Of a stretch of DNA of 64,000 nucleotides, positions 23,566 to 32,298 are shown piece after piece. Numbering within the stretch: position 1 is the stretch's first letter; every line of letters starts with the position of its first letter. The notes beneath the pieces are model-generated. The model made no database searches. It had not been told where the DNA came from and was given only the letters and a program-made list of their open reading frames with translations. The position numbers were made by a program, and so were the translations under genes. The DNA lies in NCBI RefSeq assembly GCF_002234595.1, contig NZ_NMUL01000009.1, positions 248,001-312,000 of the forward strand. Direction: 5' to 3'. The DNA comes from Amycolatopsis vastitatis. GTDB lineage: Bacteria; Actinomycetota; Actinomycetes; Mycobacteriales; Pseudonocardiaceae.

Positions 23566-24968
23566 CGCACCTCCCGGGGCAGGCGCAGCTCGAACCGGGC
23601 GCCGGTGCCGGTGTTGCCCGCGACGATGTCGCCGCCGTGCAGCCGCGCGTTCTCCCGCGCGATGGACAGTCCGAGGCCGCTGCCCTCGGACCGTGCCCGT
23701 GCGGTGTCGGCCTTCGTGAAGCGGTCGAAGACGCGCGGCAGCACGTTGTCCGGGATGCCCGGCCCGTGGTCGGTGACGGTGAGCACGACGGCACCGCCCG
23801 CTTCGCGCAGCACCACCTCGACCGGTGGCGCGCCGTGGCGCAGCGCGTTGCCGACCAGGTTCGCCACGACGATGTCGAGCCGCCGCCGGTCGAGCCGGGC
23901 GCCGATCCCGGGCGGCAGGTCGGCGACCAGGTCGGCACCGGCCTCCCAGCCCCGCGCGGCGAGGCTGTCGGTGATCGCCGCGGCGACGTCCAGCTCCTCC
24001 CGCCGCAGCTCCGCCCGCCCGGCGTCGAACCGGGAGATCTCGATCAGGTCCTGCACGAGCCGGGTCAGCCGCCGGGTTTCGGCCGACACCAGCCGCGCCG
24101 CGACCGCGGTGTCCGGCGGCAGCTGTTCCGCGTCCTCGTCGAGGACGTCGGTGACGGCGTTCATCGCGGCCAGGGGGGTCCGCAGCTCGTGCGAGACGTC
24201 GGCGACGAACCGCCGTGCGTCGGCCTCCATCGACCGGAGCGTGCCGACCGTGCGTTCCAGCTCCGCGGCGGTGTTGTTGAACGTCGTGACCAGCTGCGCG
24301 AGCTCGTCGGACCCCTTCACGCGCAGCCGCACGTCCAGCCGTCCGCGGCCGAGCTGGCTGGCCGCGGTGTTCAGCGCGCGCACCGGCCGCAGCACCTGCC
24401 TGGCCGCCAGCAGCGCCACGGCGACCGCGAACGGCAAAGCGAGTGCGGAGTACAGCCAGGCGTTGCGGGCCAGCGCGTCGATCGCGTCCTGCTGTTCGTC
24501 GAGGGGCACCATCGCGTAGATCTCGAGGCCGCTCGGGTCGCCGGCGGCGGTCTGCACCGGGACACCGACGAAGAACTGGGGGAAGCCGTGCGCGTCGACG
24601 CGCTGGAACTGGATGTGCGTGCTGGTGGCCACCACGTGGCGCAGCTCGGCGGGCACGGCGTCGAGCGACAAGCTCGACGACGAGTGCAGGTCGTGGTAGA
24701 CGACGAGCGCGTTGCTGGGCTTGAGCGCCGACGCGAACGCGTCGATCGTGCCCGCGGTCGGCGGCAGCGAAACGGTCGGCAGGTATGCGGAGATCTGGTC
24801 GCGCAGCTTCAGCATCGTCTGGTCCTGGATGCCTTCGAGGATGGCCCGGCGCGCGGAGACGTAGCTCGCGCCCGCCGCGGCGGTGGCGCCGACGATCATG
24901 ATCACCGCGAACGCGGCGACCAGCCGGGGGCGCAGCCCGGCCAGCCACGACAGGATCCGCTGGTTCAC
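23562..24968 (-). CDS. afsQ2: Sensor histidine kinase, AfsQ2-like
   Basis: 468 aa, GTG at 24968 overlapping the response-regulator stop (GTGA). Membrane helix 1 about residues 16-38, an extracytoplasmic sensor region about 40-168, membrane helix 2 about 170-190, HAMP about 191-245, dimerisation H-box DVSHELRTPLAAM with His about residue 260, and an ATPase domain with N box NLVGNALRHG, G1 DHGPGIPD and G2 EGSGLGLSIA. Phosphorylates the OmpR-type partner upstream. The symbol is assigned from the similarity of the partner to AfsQ1; the sensor region itself I could not match. Confidence 0.88.
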   Translation of the reverse strand: MNQRILSWLAGLRPRLVAAFAVIMIVGATAAAGASYVSARRAILEGIQDQTMLKLRDQISAYLPTVSLPPTAGTIDAFASALKPSNALVVYHDLHSSSSLSLDAVPAELRHVVATSTHIQFQRVDAHGFPQFFVGVPVQTAAGDPSGLEIYAMVPLDEQQDAIDALARNAWLYSALALPFAVAVALLAARQVLRPVRALNTAASQLGRGRLDVRLRVKGSDELAQLVTTFNNTAAELERTVGTLRSMEADARRFVADVSHELRTPLAAMNAVTDVLDEDAEQLPPDTAVAARLVSAETRRLTRLVQDLIEISRFDAGRAELRREELDVAAAITDSLAARGWEAGADLVADLPPGIGARLDRRRLDIVVANLVGNALRHGAPPVEVVLREAGGAVVLTVTDHGPGIPDNVLPRVFDRFTKADTARARSEGSGLGLSIARENARLHGGDIVAGNTGTGARFELRLPREVR

Positions 24969-25654
24969 GACCGGCCGAACCGGTAGCCGAACCCCCGGAC
25001 CGTCTGGACGTGTTCCGGCTTCGCCGGCACGTCCTCGATCTTCGCGCGGAGCCGCTGCACGCAGGCGTCGACGAGCCGGGAGTCCCCGAGGTAGTCGTGG
25101 TCCCACACCGCCGAGAGGATCTGCTGGCGGCTGTACACCTGCCCGGGCGTGCGCGAGAGCTCCAGCAGCAGCTTCAGCTCGGTCGGGGTCAGCGACACCG
25201 GCGCGCCGCGCTTGGTCACCTCGAGCGCGGCCCGGTCGATCACCAGGTCGCCGTGCCGTTCCGCGGGCTCCGGCGGCTCACCCGGGCGCTCGACGGCCGC
25301 CCGCCGCAGCACCGCCCGGATCCGCGCGTCCAGGACCCGCGGCTCGACCGGCTTGGCGACGTAGTCGTCCGCGCCCGCTTCGAGCCCGGCGACGACGTCG
25401 AAGTCGTCGCTGCGCGCGGTGAGCATGATGATCGGGATGGGGCCCGCCGTCCGCATCCGGCGGCAGGTCTCGAAGCCGTCCATGCCGGGCAGCATCAGGT
25501 CGAGCACGACGATGTCGGGCCGGTGGTGCACGAGCGCCTCGATGCCGAGCTCGCCCGATTCCGCGGTGCGCACCACGTGTCCCTGCCGGCGCAGGGCCAG
25601 CTGCAGGCCTTCCCGCACCGCCGCGTCGTCTTCCACCACCAGTACCTCGGCCAC
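24965..25654 (-). CDS. afsQ1: OmpR-family response regulator, AfsQ1-like
   Basis: 229 aa, GTG at 25654. Receiver domain with VVEDD, phosphoacceptor Asp52 (VVLDLMLPGMDG), and Lys in DDYVAKPV. The C-terminal winged helix reads LTPTELKLLLELSRTPGQV, HDYLGDSRLVDACVQRLRAK and TVRGFGYRF. This is very close to what I remember of Streptomyces AfsQ1, which links nutrient state to antibiotic synthesis. Unlike Streptomyces, no sigQ gene is adjacent; a lipoprotein gene closes the operon. A -10-like AATAAT (25666-25661) just upstream suggests a leaderless message. Confidence 0.87.
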   Translation of the reverse strand: MAEVLVVEDDAAVREGLQLALRRQGHVVRTAESGELGIEALVHHRPDIVVLDLMLPGMDGFETCRRMRTAGPIPIIMLTARSDDFDVVAGLEAGADDYVAKPVEPRVLDARIRAVLRRAAVERPGEPPEPAERHGDLVIDRAALEVTKRGAPVSLTPTELKLLLELSRTPGQVYSRQQILSAVWDHDYLGDSRLVDACVQRLRAKIEDVPAKPEHVQTVRGFGYRFGRS

Positions 25655-25764
25655 GGCGCCATTATTCGGAAAAGCGCACGTCGTGGCGACTCGGCCGGAT
25701 CTTGTAGCAAAACCATGACATCGCGCTGACGGGATCTCGAAATGCCCGCTCCAGACTCGAAGAC

Positions 25765-26670
25765 ATGGCAGTGATCATCACCGGCGTCCGGCCCGCGACC
25801 CCGCCGGCCGGCCGCCACGCGCTCGCGACCCGGTCCGTGTCCCGCACGGCGGTGCTGGCCGCGGGCGCGGCCGGATTCGCCCTCGCCTTCGTCGTGGCCT
25901 ACCTGCTCTTCGTCCGCACCGAGGCCGGACGCGGCGTCGAGAACGGGGTCGTCCGCAGCGCCCAGTCGACGGGGACGACGGCGGACTGGGCGGCGCCGCT
26001 GCGAGAGACCGACCTGGTGGTGGTGCTCGGCGGCGTCGCGGTGCTGCTCGTGGTGATTTCCCTGGTGCGGCGGCGGTTCGCCCTCGGCGTCACGGCCCTG
26101 GTCCTGCTCGCCGCGCCCCTGGTGGTGGCGCAGCTGCTCAAGCTGTACGTCCTGGACCGCCCGAGCACCGACGACCGGCTCGGCGTCGCGAGCCACAACA
26201 GCTTCCCGAGCGGGCACGTCAGCGCGGCGATGGCCGTGCTGGTGGCGCTCGCGATCGTCCTGCCCCGCCGGTTCCGCCGGGCCACCCTGGTCGTGGGCGG
26301 GTTCGGCGTCGCCTGGGTCTCGGCCGCGGCCGTGGCGCTGGGCTGGCACCGGTTGAGCGACACCGTCGGCGGCTGCTTGCTGGTCGCGGCGGTCACCTGC
26401 GCCGGGGCGGCGGTGGTGTCCGCCCGCCGCCCCGACGGTGACCGGGTGCCGCCGGTGCCGGTGCTGACCGGCCTGCTGGCGCCACCGGCCCTGGTGCTCG
26501 CCGGGTACGCGGTCCTCGGCACGGCGACCTCCGGCGACGCCCAGTTCGTCGCCGCGATGGTGCTGGCCGCGCTGTCGGCGATGGTGGTCGTGCTGCTGGT
26601 CGCCGCGCCGTTGCGCCGGGTCACGTTCGACCCGGCGGAGGGGCGGGTTCGTCGCTTGCGGCGCCGCTGA
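25765..26670 (+). CDS. PAP2-superfamily membrane phosphatase
   Basis: 301 aa, ATG at 25765. Multiple membrane helices. The phosphatase signature is complete: KLYVLDRP (C1), SFPSGHVSAAMAV (C2) and GWHRLSDTVGG (C3), so an extracytoplasmic lipid phosphatase, for example on undecaprenyl pyrophosphate or phosphatidate, is likely. Two or three extra hydrophobic segments follow the core (VLTGLLAPPALVLAGYAVL and further). Divergent from the AfsQ1-like operon with 110 bases between, so it may be a target of that system. Downstream lies the 21-bp repeat array. Confidence 0.9.
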   Translation: MAVIITGVRPATPPAGRHALATRSVSRTAVLAAGAAGFALAFVVAYLLFVRTEAGRGVENGVVRSAQSTGTTADWAAPLRETDLVVVLGGVAVLLVVISLVRRRFALGVTALVLLAAPLVVAQLLKLYVLDRPSTDDRLGVASHNSFPSGHVSAAMAVLVALAIVLPRRFRRATLVVGGFGVAWVSAAAVALGWHRLSDTVGGCLLVAAVTCAGAAVVSARRPDGDRVPPVPVLTGLLAPPALVLAGYAVLGTATSGDAQFVAAMVLAALSAMVVVLLVAAPLRRVTFDPAEGRVRRLRRR

Positions 26671-26702
26671 CCGTGTCTGCGGGCGTACCGCGATGGCGGA
26701 CT

Positions 26703-26807
26703 CGCGTACCTGGACGGTCGGTTCGCGTACCTGGACGGTCGGTTCGCGTGCCGGGAGGGTCGGTTCGTGTGATTGCAGAGGCATCACGCGTGATTGGCGG
26801 GGCATCA
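26703..26807. repeat. Five-unit 21-bp composite repeat array
   Basis: Units start at 26703, 26724, 26745, 26766 and 26787, exactly 21 bp apart. The first three are variants of CGCGTACCTGGACGGTCGGTT; the last two share CGYGTGATTG and end GGCATCA, with GTGAT...ATCAC small stems. Between PAP2 and the decarboxylase promoter, not in a gene. The two unit types share only the leading CG(C/T)GT. Confidence 0.85.
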
Positions 26808-26832
26808 CGGGCCAGTTTCGGGGGATTGGACC

Positions 26833-26868
26833 GCGACAGCGGTGGCCGGGGCGCCTAGCGTCGGCCGG
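26833..26868 (+). promoter_or_regulatory. Probable leaderless promoter of the PLP decarboxylase
   Basis: GCGACA (26833-26838), 17 bases, TAGCGT (26856-26861), then seven bases to the GTG at 26869. The -10 is good, the -35 only half matches. Confidence 0.55.
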
Positions 26869-28254
26869 GTGGATCCGAAGCTTGCCGAAGACCTGAACTC
26901 CCTGCCCGATCTCCTCGACGTCACCAGCAAAGTCGCGGGTGAGGCGCTCGCCGGGCTGGCCGAGCGGGCGGCCGCCGTCCCGCCCGTTGCCGTCGTGCCG
27001 GTGCCCCTGCCCGCCGAAGGCGCCGGGACGCGGGGTGCGCTGGAGGCGTTCTCGCAGCGCTGGGAACCCGGCTTCGCGGCCAGTGCGGGCCCCCGCTACC
27101 TCGGTTTCGTGACCGGCGGGGCCACGCCGGCGGCGCTGGCCGGGGACTGGCTCACCGCCGCCTACGACCAGAACCCGGCCAGCGGGATGGACTCCTCCGC
27201 GCAGGACCTGGAACGCGAGACCGTCGGCTGGCTGGCCGAGCTGTTCGGGCTGGGTCCGGAGTTCTCCGGCGCGTTCGTCACCGGAGCCACGATGTCGACG
27301 GTGACCGGACTGGCCATCGCCCGTGAATGGCTCGGCGAGCGCGCAGGCGTGCACGTCTCCGAGGAAGGCGCCGCCGCGCTCGGGCCCGTCACCGTGCTGT
27401 CCGGTTCGCCGCACTCCAGTGTCCTGAAGGCGTTGTCGTTCCTCGGGATGGGCCGGTCCGCGCTGCTGAAGGTGCCGTTGCTCCCCGGCCGCGAAGCCGT
27501 CGATGTCGCGAAACTCGCCGAAGTGCTCGAGACGCTCGACGGCCCGGCCGTCGTCGTCGCGAACGCGGGGACCGTCAACACGGTCGACTTCGACGACCTG
27601 CGCGCGATCGCCGCCCTCAAGCAGCGGTACGACTTCTGGCTGCACGTCGACGCCGCGTTCGGCGGGTTCGCCGCGCTGGTGCCGGAGCACGCGGCGCTGA
27701 CCGCGGGCCTCGACCAGGCCGACTCGGTGGTCGTCGACCTGCACAAGTGGCTCAACGTGCCCTACGACTCGGCCGTCCAGTTCACCCGCCGCCGGGACCT
27801 GCAGCTGCGCGTGTTCGCCAACAATGCCGCCTACCTCGGCGAAATCGGCGCGACCCCGGACTTCCTGCACCTCACGCCGGAGAACTCCCGGCGGCTGCGC
27901 GCCCTGCCGGCCTGGTTCTCGCTCGTGGCGTACGGCCGCGCCGGGCACCGCGAGATCGTCGAGCGCTGCGTCGCGCTGGCCCGCGACCTCGGCGCGCGGA
28001 TCGACGGCTCGCCGCGCTGGCACCTGCTCGCCCCGGTACGGCTCAACGTCGTCTGCTTCACCCCGGCCGCCGAGGTCACCCAGGACCGGATCGACGCCCT
28101 CGTCCAAGCCATCGCCGAGGACGGGACCACGTTCCTGACCCCGACGGTGTACGACGGCCGCCCGGCGCTGCGTGCCGCCTTCAGCAACTGGCGGACGACC
28201 CCGGCCGACGTCGACCGGGTCTTCGCCGCGCTGGAGCGCGTCGCCGGGGATTAG
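26869..28254 (+). CDS. PLP-dependent group II decarboxylase-like enzyme
   Basis: 461 aa from GTG 26869, the apparent transcript start. Fold-type I PLP enzyme: GATMSTVTGLAIAREW (phosphate-binding turn), HVDAAFGGFAALVPEH with the ring-stacking His and the Asp, and the Schiff-base Lys in VVDLHKWLNVPYDSA. It resembles glutamate/aromatic amino acid decarboxylases. The substrate, probably an amino acid giving an amine, is unknown, and no amine transporter is near. Its stop overlaps that of the convergent TPP enzyme (TTAG, 28251-28254). Confidence 0.88.
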   Translation: MDPKLAEDLNSLPDLLDVTSKVAGEALAGLAERAAAVPPVAVVPVPLPAEGAGTRGALEAFSQRWEPGFAASAGPRYLGFVTGGATPAALAGDWLTAAYDQNPASGMDSSAQDLERETVGWLAELFGLGPEFSGAFVTGATMSTVTGLAIAREWLGERAGVHVSEEGAAALGPVTVLSGSPHSSVLKALSFLGMGRSALLKVPLLPGREAVDVAKLAEVLETLDGPAVVVANAGTVNTVDFDDLRAIAALKQRYDFWLHVDAAFGGFAALVPEHAALTAGLDQADSVVVDLHKWLNVPYDSAVQFTRRRDLQLRVFANNAAYLGEIGATPDFLHLTPENSRRLRALPAWFSLVAYGRAGHREIVERCVALARDLGARIDGSPRWHLLAPVRLNVVCFTPAAEVTQDRIDALVQAIAEDGTTFLTPTVYDGRPALRAAFSNWRTTPADVDRVFAALERVAGD

Positions 28255-29882
28255 CTGCGGTCGGATTTCGGCATCAGGTACTTCCACGGCGACGCGCCCG
28301 CGCCCAGCTCGCACGGCACGTGCACCAGCGAGGGCCGGCCCGCGGCGAACGCCTTGCCCAGCGCGCCGCGCAGCTCGTCCGGGGTGCGGGCGGTCAGGCC
28401 GAGCGCGCCGAACGTATCGGCGAGCCGGGCGAAGTCCGGGTTCCGCAGCCGGCCGCCCAGCGCGCGGCCTTCGAACAGCCGCTCCTGGTCGAGGTGGACG
28501 TTGCCGTAGTAGCCGTTGTCGAACACGACCGCGACCACGTTCAGTCCATATTGGACGGCGGTGGCCAGTTCCTGCGCGGCGAACATGAAGCCGCCGTCCC
28601 CGGTCACCGAAACCACCGGGCGGCCGGGGAAGGCCGCCTGCACGCCCAGCGCCGTCGGGTAGCCGAAGCCGAGCGTGCCCTGGTGGCCGCAGGTGACGAA
28701 GGTGCGCGGGGCGTAGACCTCGAACCCGAAGTAGGACGCGAAGCCGACCTGGCAGATCTCTTCGACGAAGAAGCCGTCGCGGGGCAGGACGTCCCTGATC
28801 GCCCGCAGGAACTCCAGTTCCGGCCCGACATCGGTGACGCGTTCCGCTACGGTTGCCTTCAGCGCGGCGAACTCCGCCGTCCGATCCGTCCTTTGTGGAC
28901 CGACGGCGGCGGCGAGCGCGGCTGTGGCGTCGGCGGCGTCGGCGACGATCGCGACGTCCGCTTCGAGCCGGGTCGCCTGCCGCGGGTCGATGTCGAGCAG
29001 GATCGTCTTCAGCCCCGCGGGCTTGTCCGGCCAGCGGAACCAGGACAGCTCCATCCGTGACCCGATGCCGATCACCACGTCGGTCTCCGCCCACCGCTCG
29101 AAGCCGGAGACACAGGTGAAGCCGAGCGGGTGGTCGTCGCCCACGATGCCGCGCCCGCCGCGGAACGGCACCACCGGCGCCTGCAGCCGCTCGGCCAGCG
29201 CCCGGACCTCGGCGGCCGCGTGCCGGGCGCCGCCGCCCACCATGATCATCGGGTTCTTCGCACCGGCCAGGAGCCCGGCGGCCTCCGCCACGGCGACCGG
29301 GTCGACGGCCGGGCGGGGCAGCGGCAGCGGTCCGACGGCCTCGGCCGGGGCGCGCAGCCCCAGTACGTCCCACGGCACCGCCAGCGAAACCGGCCGCGGC
29401 CGCCCGCCCGCCGCCTCCCGGAACGCGGTCGCCAGCGCGTCCGGGACCTCGGCCGGGTGCTCGACCAGTGCGGACCACTTGGTGAGGGTGCGCAGGGTCG
29501 CCAGCTGGTCGGGCATCTCGTGCAGGTGCCCGAGCCCGCGGCCGAGGTAGGCGCGCGGGATCTCGCTCGTGAGGCACAGCACCGGCGCGCTCGCGCCGTA
29601 CGCCGAAAGCAGCGCGGCGGAGGAGTTGAGAACGCCGGGGCCGGGCACGACGGTGTAGACGCCGGTGCGGCCGGTCGCCTGGGCGTAGCCGAAGGCCATG
29701 TAGCCCGCGGTCTGCTCGTGCCGCGCGCCGATCACCCGGATTTCGCCGTTCGCGCGGGCGAGGCTGTCGAACAGGTCGTAGGTCTGCACGCCGGGCAGGC
29801 CGAAGACGGTGCCGACGCCGTGCGCGCGGAGGCCGTCGACGATCAGGTCGGCCGCGGTGGGACCGGGCGGGGAACTCGGCAT
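28251..29882 (-). CDS. Thiamine-diphosphate-dependent enzyme, acetolactate-synthase-like
   Basis: 543 aa, ATG at 29882 with AGGAGG upstream. Three-domain ThDP enzyme: N-terminal PYR domain with the activating Glu in GARHEQTAGYMAFGYA, a central nucleotide-like domain, and the C-terminal PP domain with the GDG...N metal motif GDGGFMFAAQELATAV then VVFDN. No regulatory (IlvN-like) subunit is nearby, so it is more likely a catabolic decarboxylase or lyase than biosynthetic IlvB. The pirin gene lies 51 bases upstream in the same direction. Substrate unknown. Confidence 0.88.
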   Translation of the reverse strand: MPSSPPGPTAADLIVDGLRAHGVGTVFGLPGVQTYDLFDSLARANGEIRVIGARHEQTAGYMAFGYAQATGRTGVYTVVPGPGVLNSSAALLSAYGASAPVLCLTSEIPRAYLGRGLGHLHEMPDQLATLRTLTKWSALVEHPAEVPDALATAFREAAGGRPRPVSLAVPWDVLGLRAPAEAVGPLPLPRPAVDPVAVAEAAGLLAGAKNPMIMVGGGARHAAAEVRALAERLQAPVVPFRGGRGIVGDDHPLGFTCVSGFERWAETDVVIGIGSRMELSWFRWPDKPAGLKTILLDIDPRQATRLEADVAIVADAADATAALAAAVGPQRTDRTAEFAALKATVAERVTDVGPELEFLRAIRDVLPRDGFFVEEICQVGFASYFGFEVYAPRTFVTCGHQGTLGFGYPTALGVQAAFPGRPVVSVTGDGGFMFAAQELATAVQYGLNVVAVVFDNGYYGNVHLDQERLFEGRALGGRLRNPDFARLADTFGALGLTARTPDELRGALGKAFAAGRPSLVHVPCELGAGASPWKYLMPKSDRS

Positions 29883-29933
29883 CGGCGGGGCCTCCTGTTC
29901 CGTCGGCCCGACCTTATCCGGTTTCGCGGGACG

Positions 29934-30932
29934 TCAGCCCCGGCCGGAACCCGGGTTGCGGCGCGGCTTGATGCGGACCGCCGGCAGAGCCGGTGCGGGC
30001 AGGCGTCGGGGAGTGCCCGCGTAGCCCGTGACGCTGCCGAACTGGTCGGACTCCGCCTGCCACGCTTCGCGGAACGCGGCGATCTCCTCGTGCGTGCGGC
30101 CGACGAAGTTCCACCACATCAGGATTTCTTCGTCGAACGGGGTGCCGCCGAGCAGGAGGAACCGGGCCGGCCCGGCGCCGCGGTTGCTGAGCGTCAAGGA
30201 GCGCACCCCGGTGCCGAGGTAGCCGAGCTCCGCCGCGCCGACACGGGTGCCGGCGACGACGACCTCGCCGGTGTCCACGAGGACGCCGTGCTCGAAACCG
30301 GGGTCCACGCCGAGGGACATGTGCGCGTCCGGGCCCAGGACGACCTCCGCGCCCAGCAGCGGGGTGAACGTCGGAATCGGGGACGTGCGCCCGGCCAGCG
30401 ACCCGAGGAACACCCGGATCTCCGCGCCTTCGATCCGGTTCACCGACGGGACGTAATGGTCGAACGCCCGGGCCGTGTGCCGGTGCCGTTCGGGCAGCGC
30501 CACCCAGAGCTGGACGCCGTGCAGCGTCTTCGTGGCCGCGGTCGAGACTTCCGAATGGCAGATGCCGTGCCCGCCGGTCATCAGGTTCAGCTCGCCGGGG
30601 CGGACCATCGCGTGCGTGCCCATGCTGTCGCGGTGCTCGATCTCGCCGTCGAACAGCCAGCTCACGGTTTGCAGCCCGGTGTGCGGATGCGGGGCGACAT
30701 CCATCGCGCCGGGGCCGGTGACCTCGTCCGGGCCGTAGTGGTCGGCGAAGCACCACGCGCCGATGAGCGACCGCGACCGCTGGGGGAGCGTCCGCCGGAC
30801 CCGCATCGCCCGCGGGCCGCCCAGCGGCACCTCGCGCGGAGTGAGGATCTCGACGGTCGGCCGCTCGGGGTCGGTCGTCGACGGCCGGTCGCCGCAGGCG
30901 AGCTCGGCGGGGGCGGCCTCGGTGTTGCTCAT
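29934..30932 (-). CDS. Pirin-family protein
   Basis: 332 aa from ATG 30932. N-terminal cupin of pirin: FADHYGPDEV, the metal-binding PHPHTGLQTVSWLFDGE with EHRDSMGTHAMVRPGEL, and MTGGHGICHSE. The C-terminal cupin includes the GGTPFDEEILMWWNFVGRTHEEI signature. Bacterial pirins bind iron and some act as quercetin 2,3-dioxygenases or modulate enzymes of pyruvate metabolism. The downstream gene is a ThDP enzyme that may act on a 2-oxo acid, so a functional link is plausible. Confidence 0.93.
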   Translation of the reverse strand: MSNTEAAPAELACGDRPSTTDPERPTVEILTPREVPLGGPRAMRVRRTLPQRSRSLIGAWCFADHYGPDEVTGPGAMDVAPHPHTGLQTVSWLFDGEIEHRDSMGTHAMVRPGELNLMTGGHGICHSEVSTAATKTLHGVQLWVALPERHRHTARAFDHYVPSVNRIEGAEIRVFLGSLAGRTSPIPTFTPLLGAEVVLGPDAHMSLGVDPGFEHGVLVDTGEVVVAGTRVGAAELGYLGTGVRSLTLSNRGAGPARFLLLGGTPFDEEILMWWNFVGRTHEEIAAFREAWQAESDQFGSVTGYAGTPRRLPAPALPAVRIKPRRNPGSGRG

Positions 30933-31223
30933 GCTCGCCACGGTAGTCGCGGTCGGTGTGGTGGTGCGGGGTGGCCGGGACCGCTGGGGGTCGGTTCGCC
31001 GGGGGCGGGGGTGCTGCGGTGGTGTCGGCCGGGCGGGTCCGGGCTGATGGGGTCGCGGGGGCCGGGTTTGCCGGTGTCGTGGGGCGTCCGGTCTGATTTC
31101 CCGGGGCTGCCGGGACCGCTCGCAGGGGGGAACCGATCCCTGCCACCGGCGGACCGGACCGGCGCGGCGGCCGGACGAGTGGCCGTTGCTTTGTGGAGTT
31201 GTCAAACGTCGCGCCGGTCGCGG
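30933..31223. other. Non-coding GC-rich gap
   Basis: 291 bases between pirin and a small gene. G-rich on the plus strand with repeated GGTCGG and GGGGG runs. TTGACA on the minus strand (31207-31202) could be a -35 box for pirin but no matching -10 is evident. No gene or RNA recognised. Confidence 0.5.
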
Positions 31224-31517
31224 TCAGGCGGCCGACTGGTGGTCCGTGGTGACGATGGCCCGGCCGGCGGCCGTCAGGACCGCCGGGACCTGCTCGCCCG
31301 GACGGCCGGGGTGGGCCGGGCGGATCAGGCCCAGGTGGGCCAGCTTGTGGGCGGCGAACTGGTCGCCGCAGGACAGGCCGTCGATGAACAGGTCGGGTTC
31401 GCTGCTGCAGGACACCCGGCCGCGGCCCGCGCCGACCGCTCTCAACATCGCCCGCATCCGGTGGTCGACCACGGGGTGCGCCGCCGCCGGTGAGCCGGCC
31501 TTCTCGTTCCCGTTCAT
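31224..31517 (-). CDS. Small protein of unknown function, possible winged helix
   Basis: 97 aa from ATG 31517, chosen for its GGGAGGG ribosome site; the frame could extend upstream to about 31619. The C-terminal half (AAHKLAHLGLIRPAHPGRPG then VPAVLTAAGRAIV) resembles a winged-helix wing and last helix, but no recognised family can be named. Two cysteines flank a conserved-looking block CSSEPDLFIDGLSCGD. Monocistronic, followed by the long non-coding gap before pirin. Function unknown. Confidence 0.6.
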   Translation of the reverse strand: MNGNEKAGSPAAAHPVVDHRMRAMLRAVGAGRGRVSCSSEPDLFIDGLSCGDQFAAHKLAHLGLIRPAHPGRPGEQVPAVLTAAGRAIVTTDHQSAA

Positions 31518-31713
31518 CTCGGTCCCTCCCGCTCGTGGTTCGGCCTCCTCCACCCCTGCGTCGAACCAGGGGGCGGGATTTCGACAGCAGGTCCGCCCGG
31601 AGCGTTTCCTCATCGTCACCGCGGGCGGTCGAGCACGGGTCGAGGTCCCGTCAACAGGTGTTCGGCCGCCGGCCGCGAACGGATGGGGTCACCGGCCGGT
31701 CACGACCGGAACG

Positions 31714-32172
31714 CTAGAAAGGCGGCTCCTGTCCCGGGCCGACGCCCGCCGGGACCGGCGCGGCTCCCCACGCGTTGCCGTCCGCGGGGTTCGTTCCGCT
31801 GCCGTTGCGGCTGACCTTGTTGACTGTCGCGGTCGCATACCGCAGCGACGGACCGATCTCCTCCACCTGCAGTTCGACCACAGTCCGCTTCTCGCCCTCC
31901 TTGGTCTCGAACGACCGCTGCACCAGCCGGCCGGTGACCAGGACCCGCGTTCCGCGCGTGAGGCTCTCCGCCGCGTTTTCCGCGGCCTGGCGCCACAGGC
32001 TGCAGCGCAGGAACAGCGCCTCGCCGTCCTTCCACTCACCCGACTGCCGGTCCAGCGTCCGCGGCGTCGAGGCGACCGTGAAGCTCGCGACCGCGACGCC
32101 GGCCGCGGTGAAGCGCAGTTCGGGGTCGGCCGTCAGGTTGCCGGCCACGGTGACCGTCGTTTCGCCTGCCAT
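31714..32172 (-). CDS. ssb: Single-stranded DNA-binding protein, secondary paralog
   Basis: 152 aa, ATG at 32172 with GAAGGAG. OB fold: [57 protein letters not shown] and [13 protein letters not shown]. The C-terminus ends EPPF rather than the usual acidic DDIPF, so binding of partner proteins through the tip may be weak. It is not between rpsF and rpsR, so it is an extra SSB, of the kind used in development or competence in actinobacteria. Divergent from the PhoU-like gene. Confidence 0.93.
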   Translation of the reverse strand: MAGETTVTVAGNLTADPELRFTAAGVAVASFTVASTPRTLDRQSGEWKDGEALFLRCSLWRQAAENAAESLTRGTRVLVTGRLVQRSFETKEGEKRTVVELQVEEIGPSLRYATATVNKVSRNGSGTNPADGNAWGAAPVPAGVGPGQEPPF

Positions 32173-32298
32173 CGGTCTGCTCCTTCTCCTCCGGGTGCGG
32201 GGTGCACCGCTCTCGCCGTCGAGGAGAGCACGGGGGACCGACAATTCCGGGCGGGGCGACGAGATGCCGACACCCGGCCGGGCTGGTTTCCTGCCGCC

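Noticed and set aside
26703..26807. Short tandem array as a possible CRISPR or origin iteron
   Set aside because: No unique spacers, no cas genes, no dnaA or replication initiator nearby, and units change type midway.
25495..29577. A minus-strand open frame of about 1360 codons spanning several genes
   Set aside because: Composition is Arg/Gly/Pro-rich antisense of well-supported genes (PAP2, PLP decarboxylase); it is a high-GC shadow frame, with no domain and no ribosome site.
31202..31207. TTGACA on the minus strand as the pirin promoter
   Set aside because: No suitable -10 at 16-19 bases and more than 260 bases from the start; left as an unsupported box.
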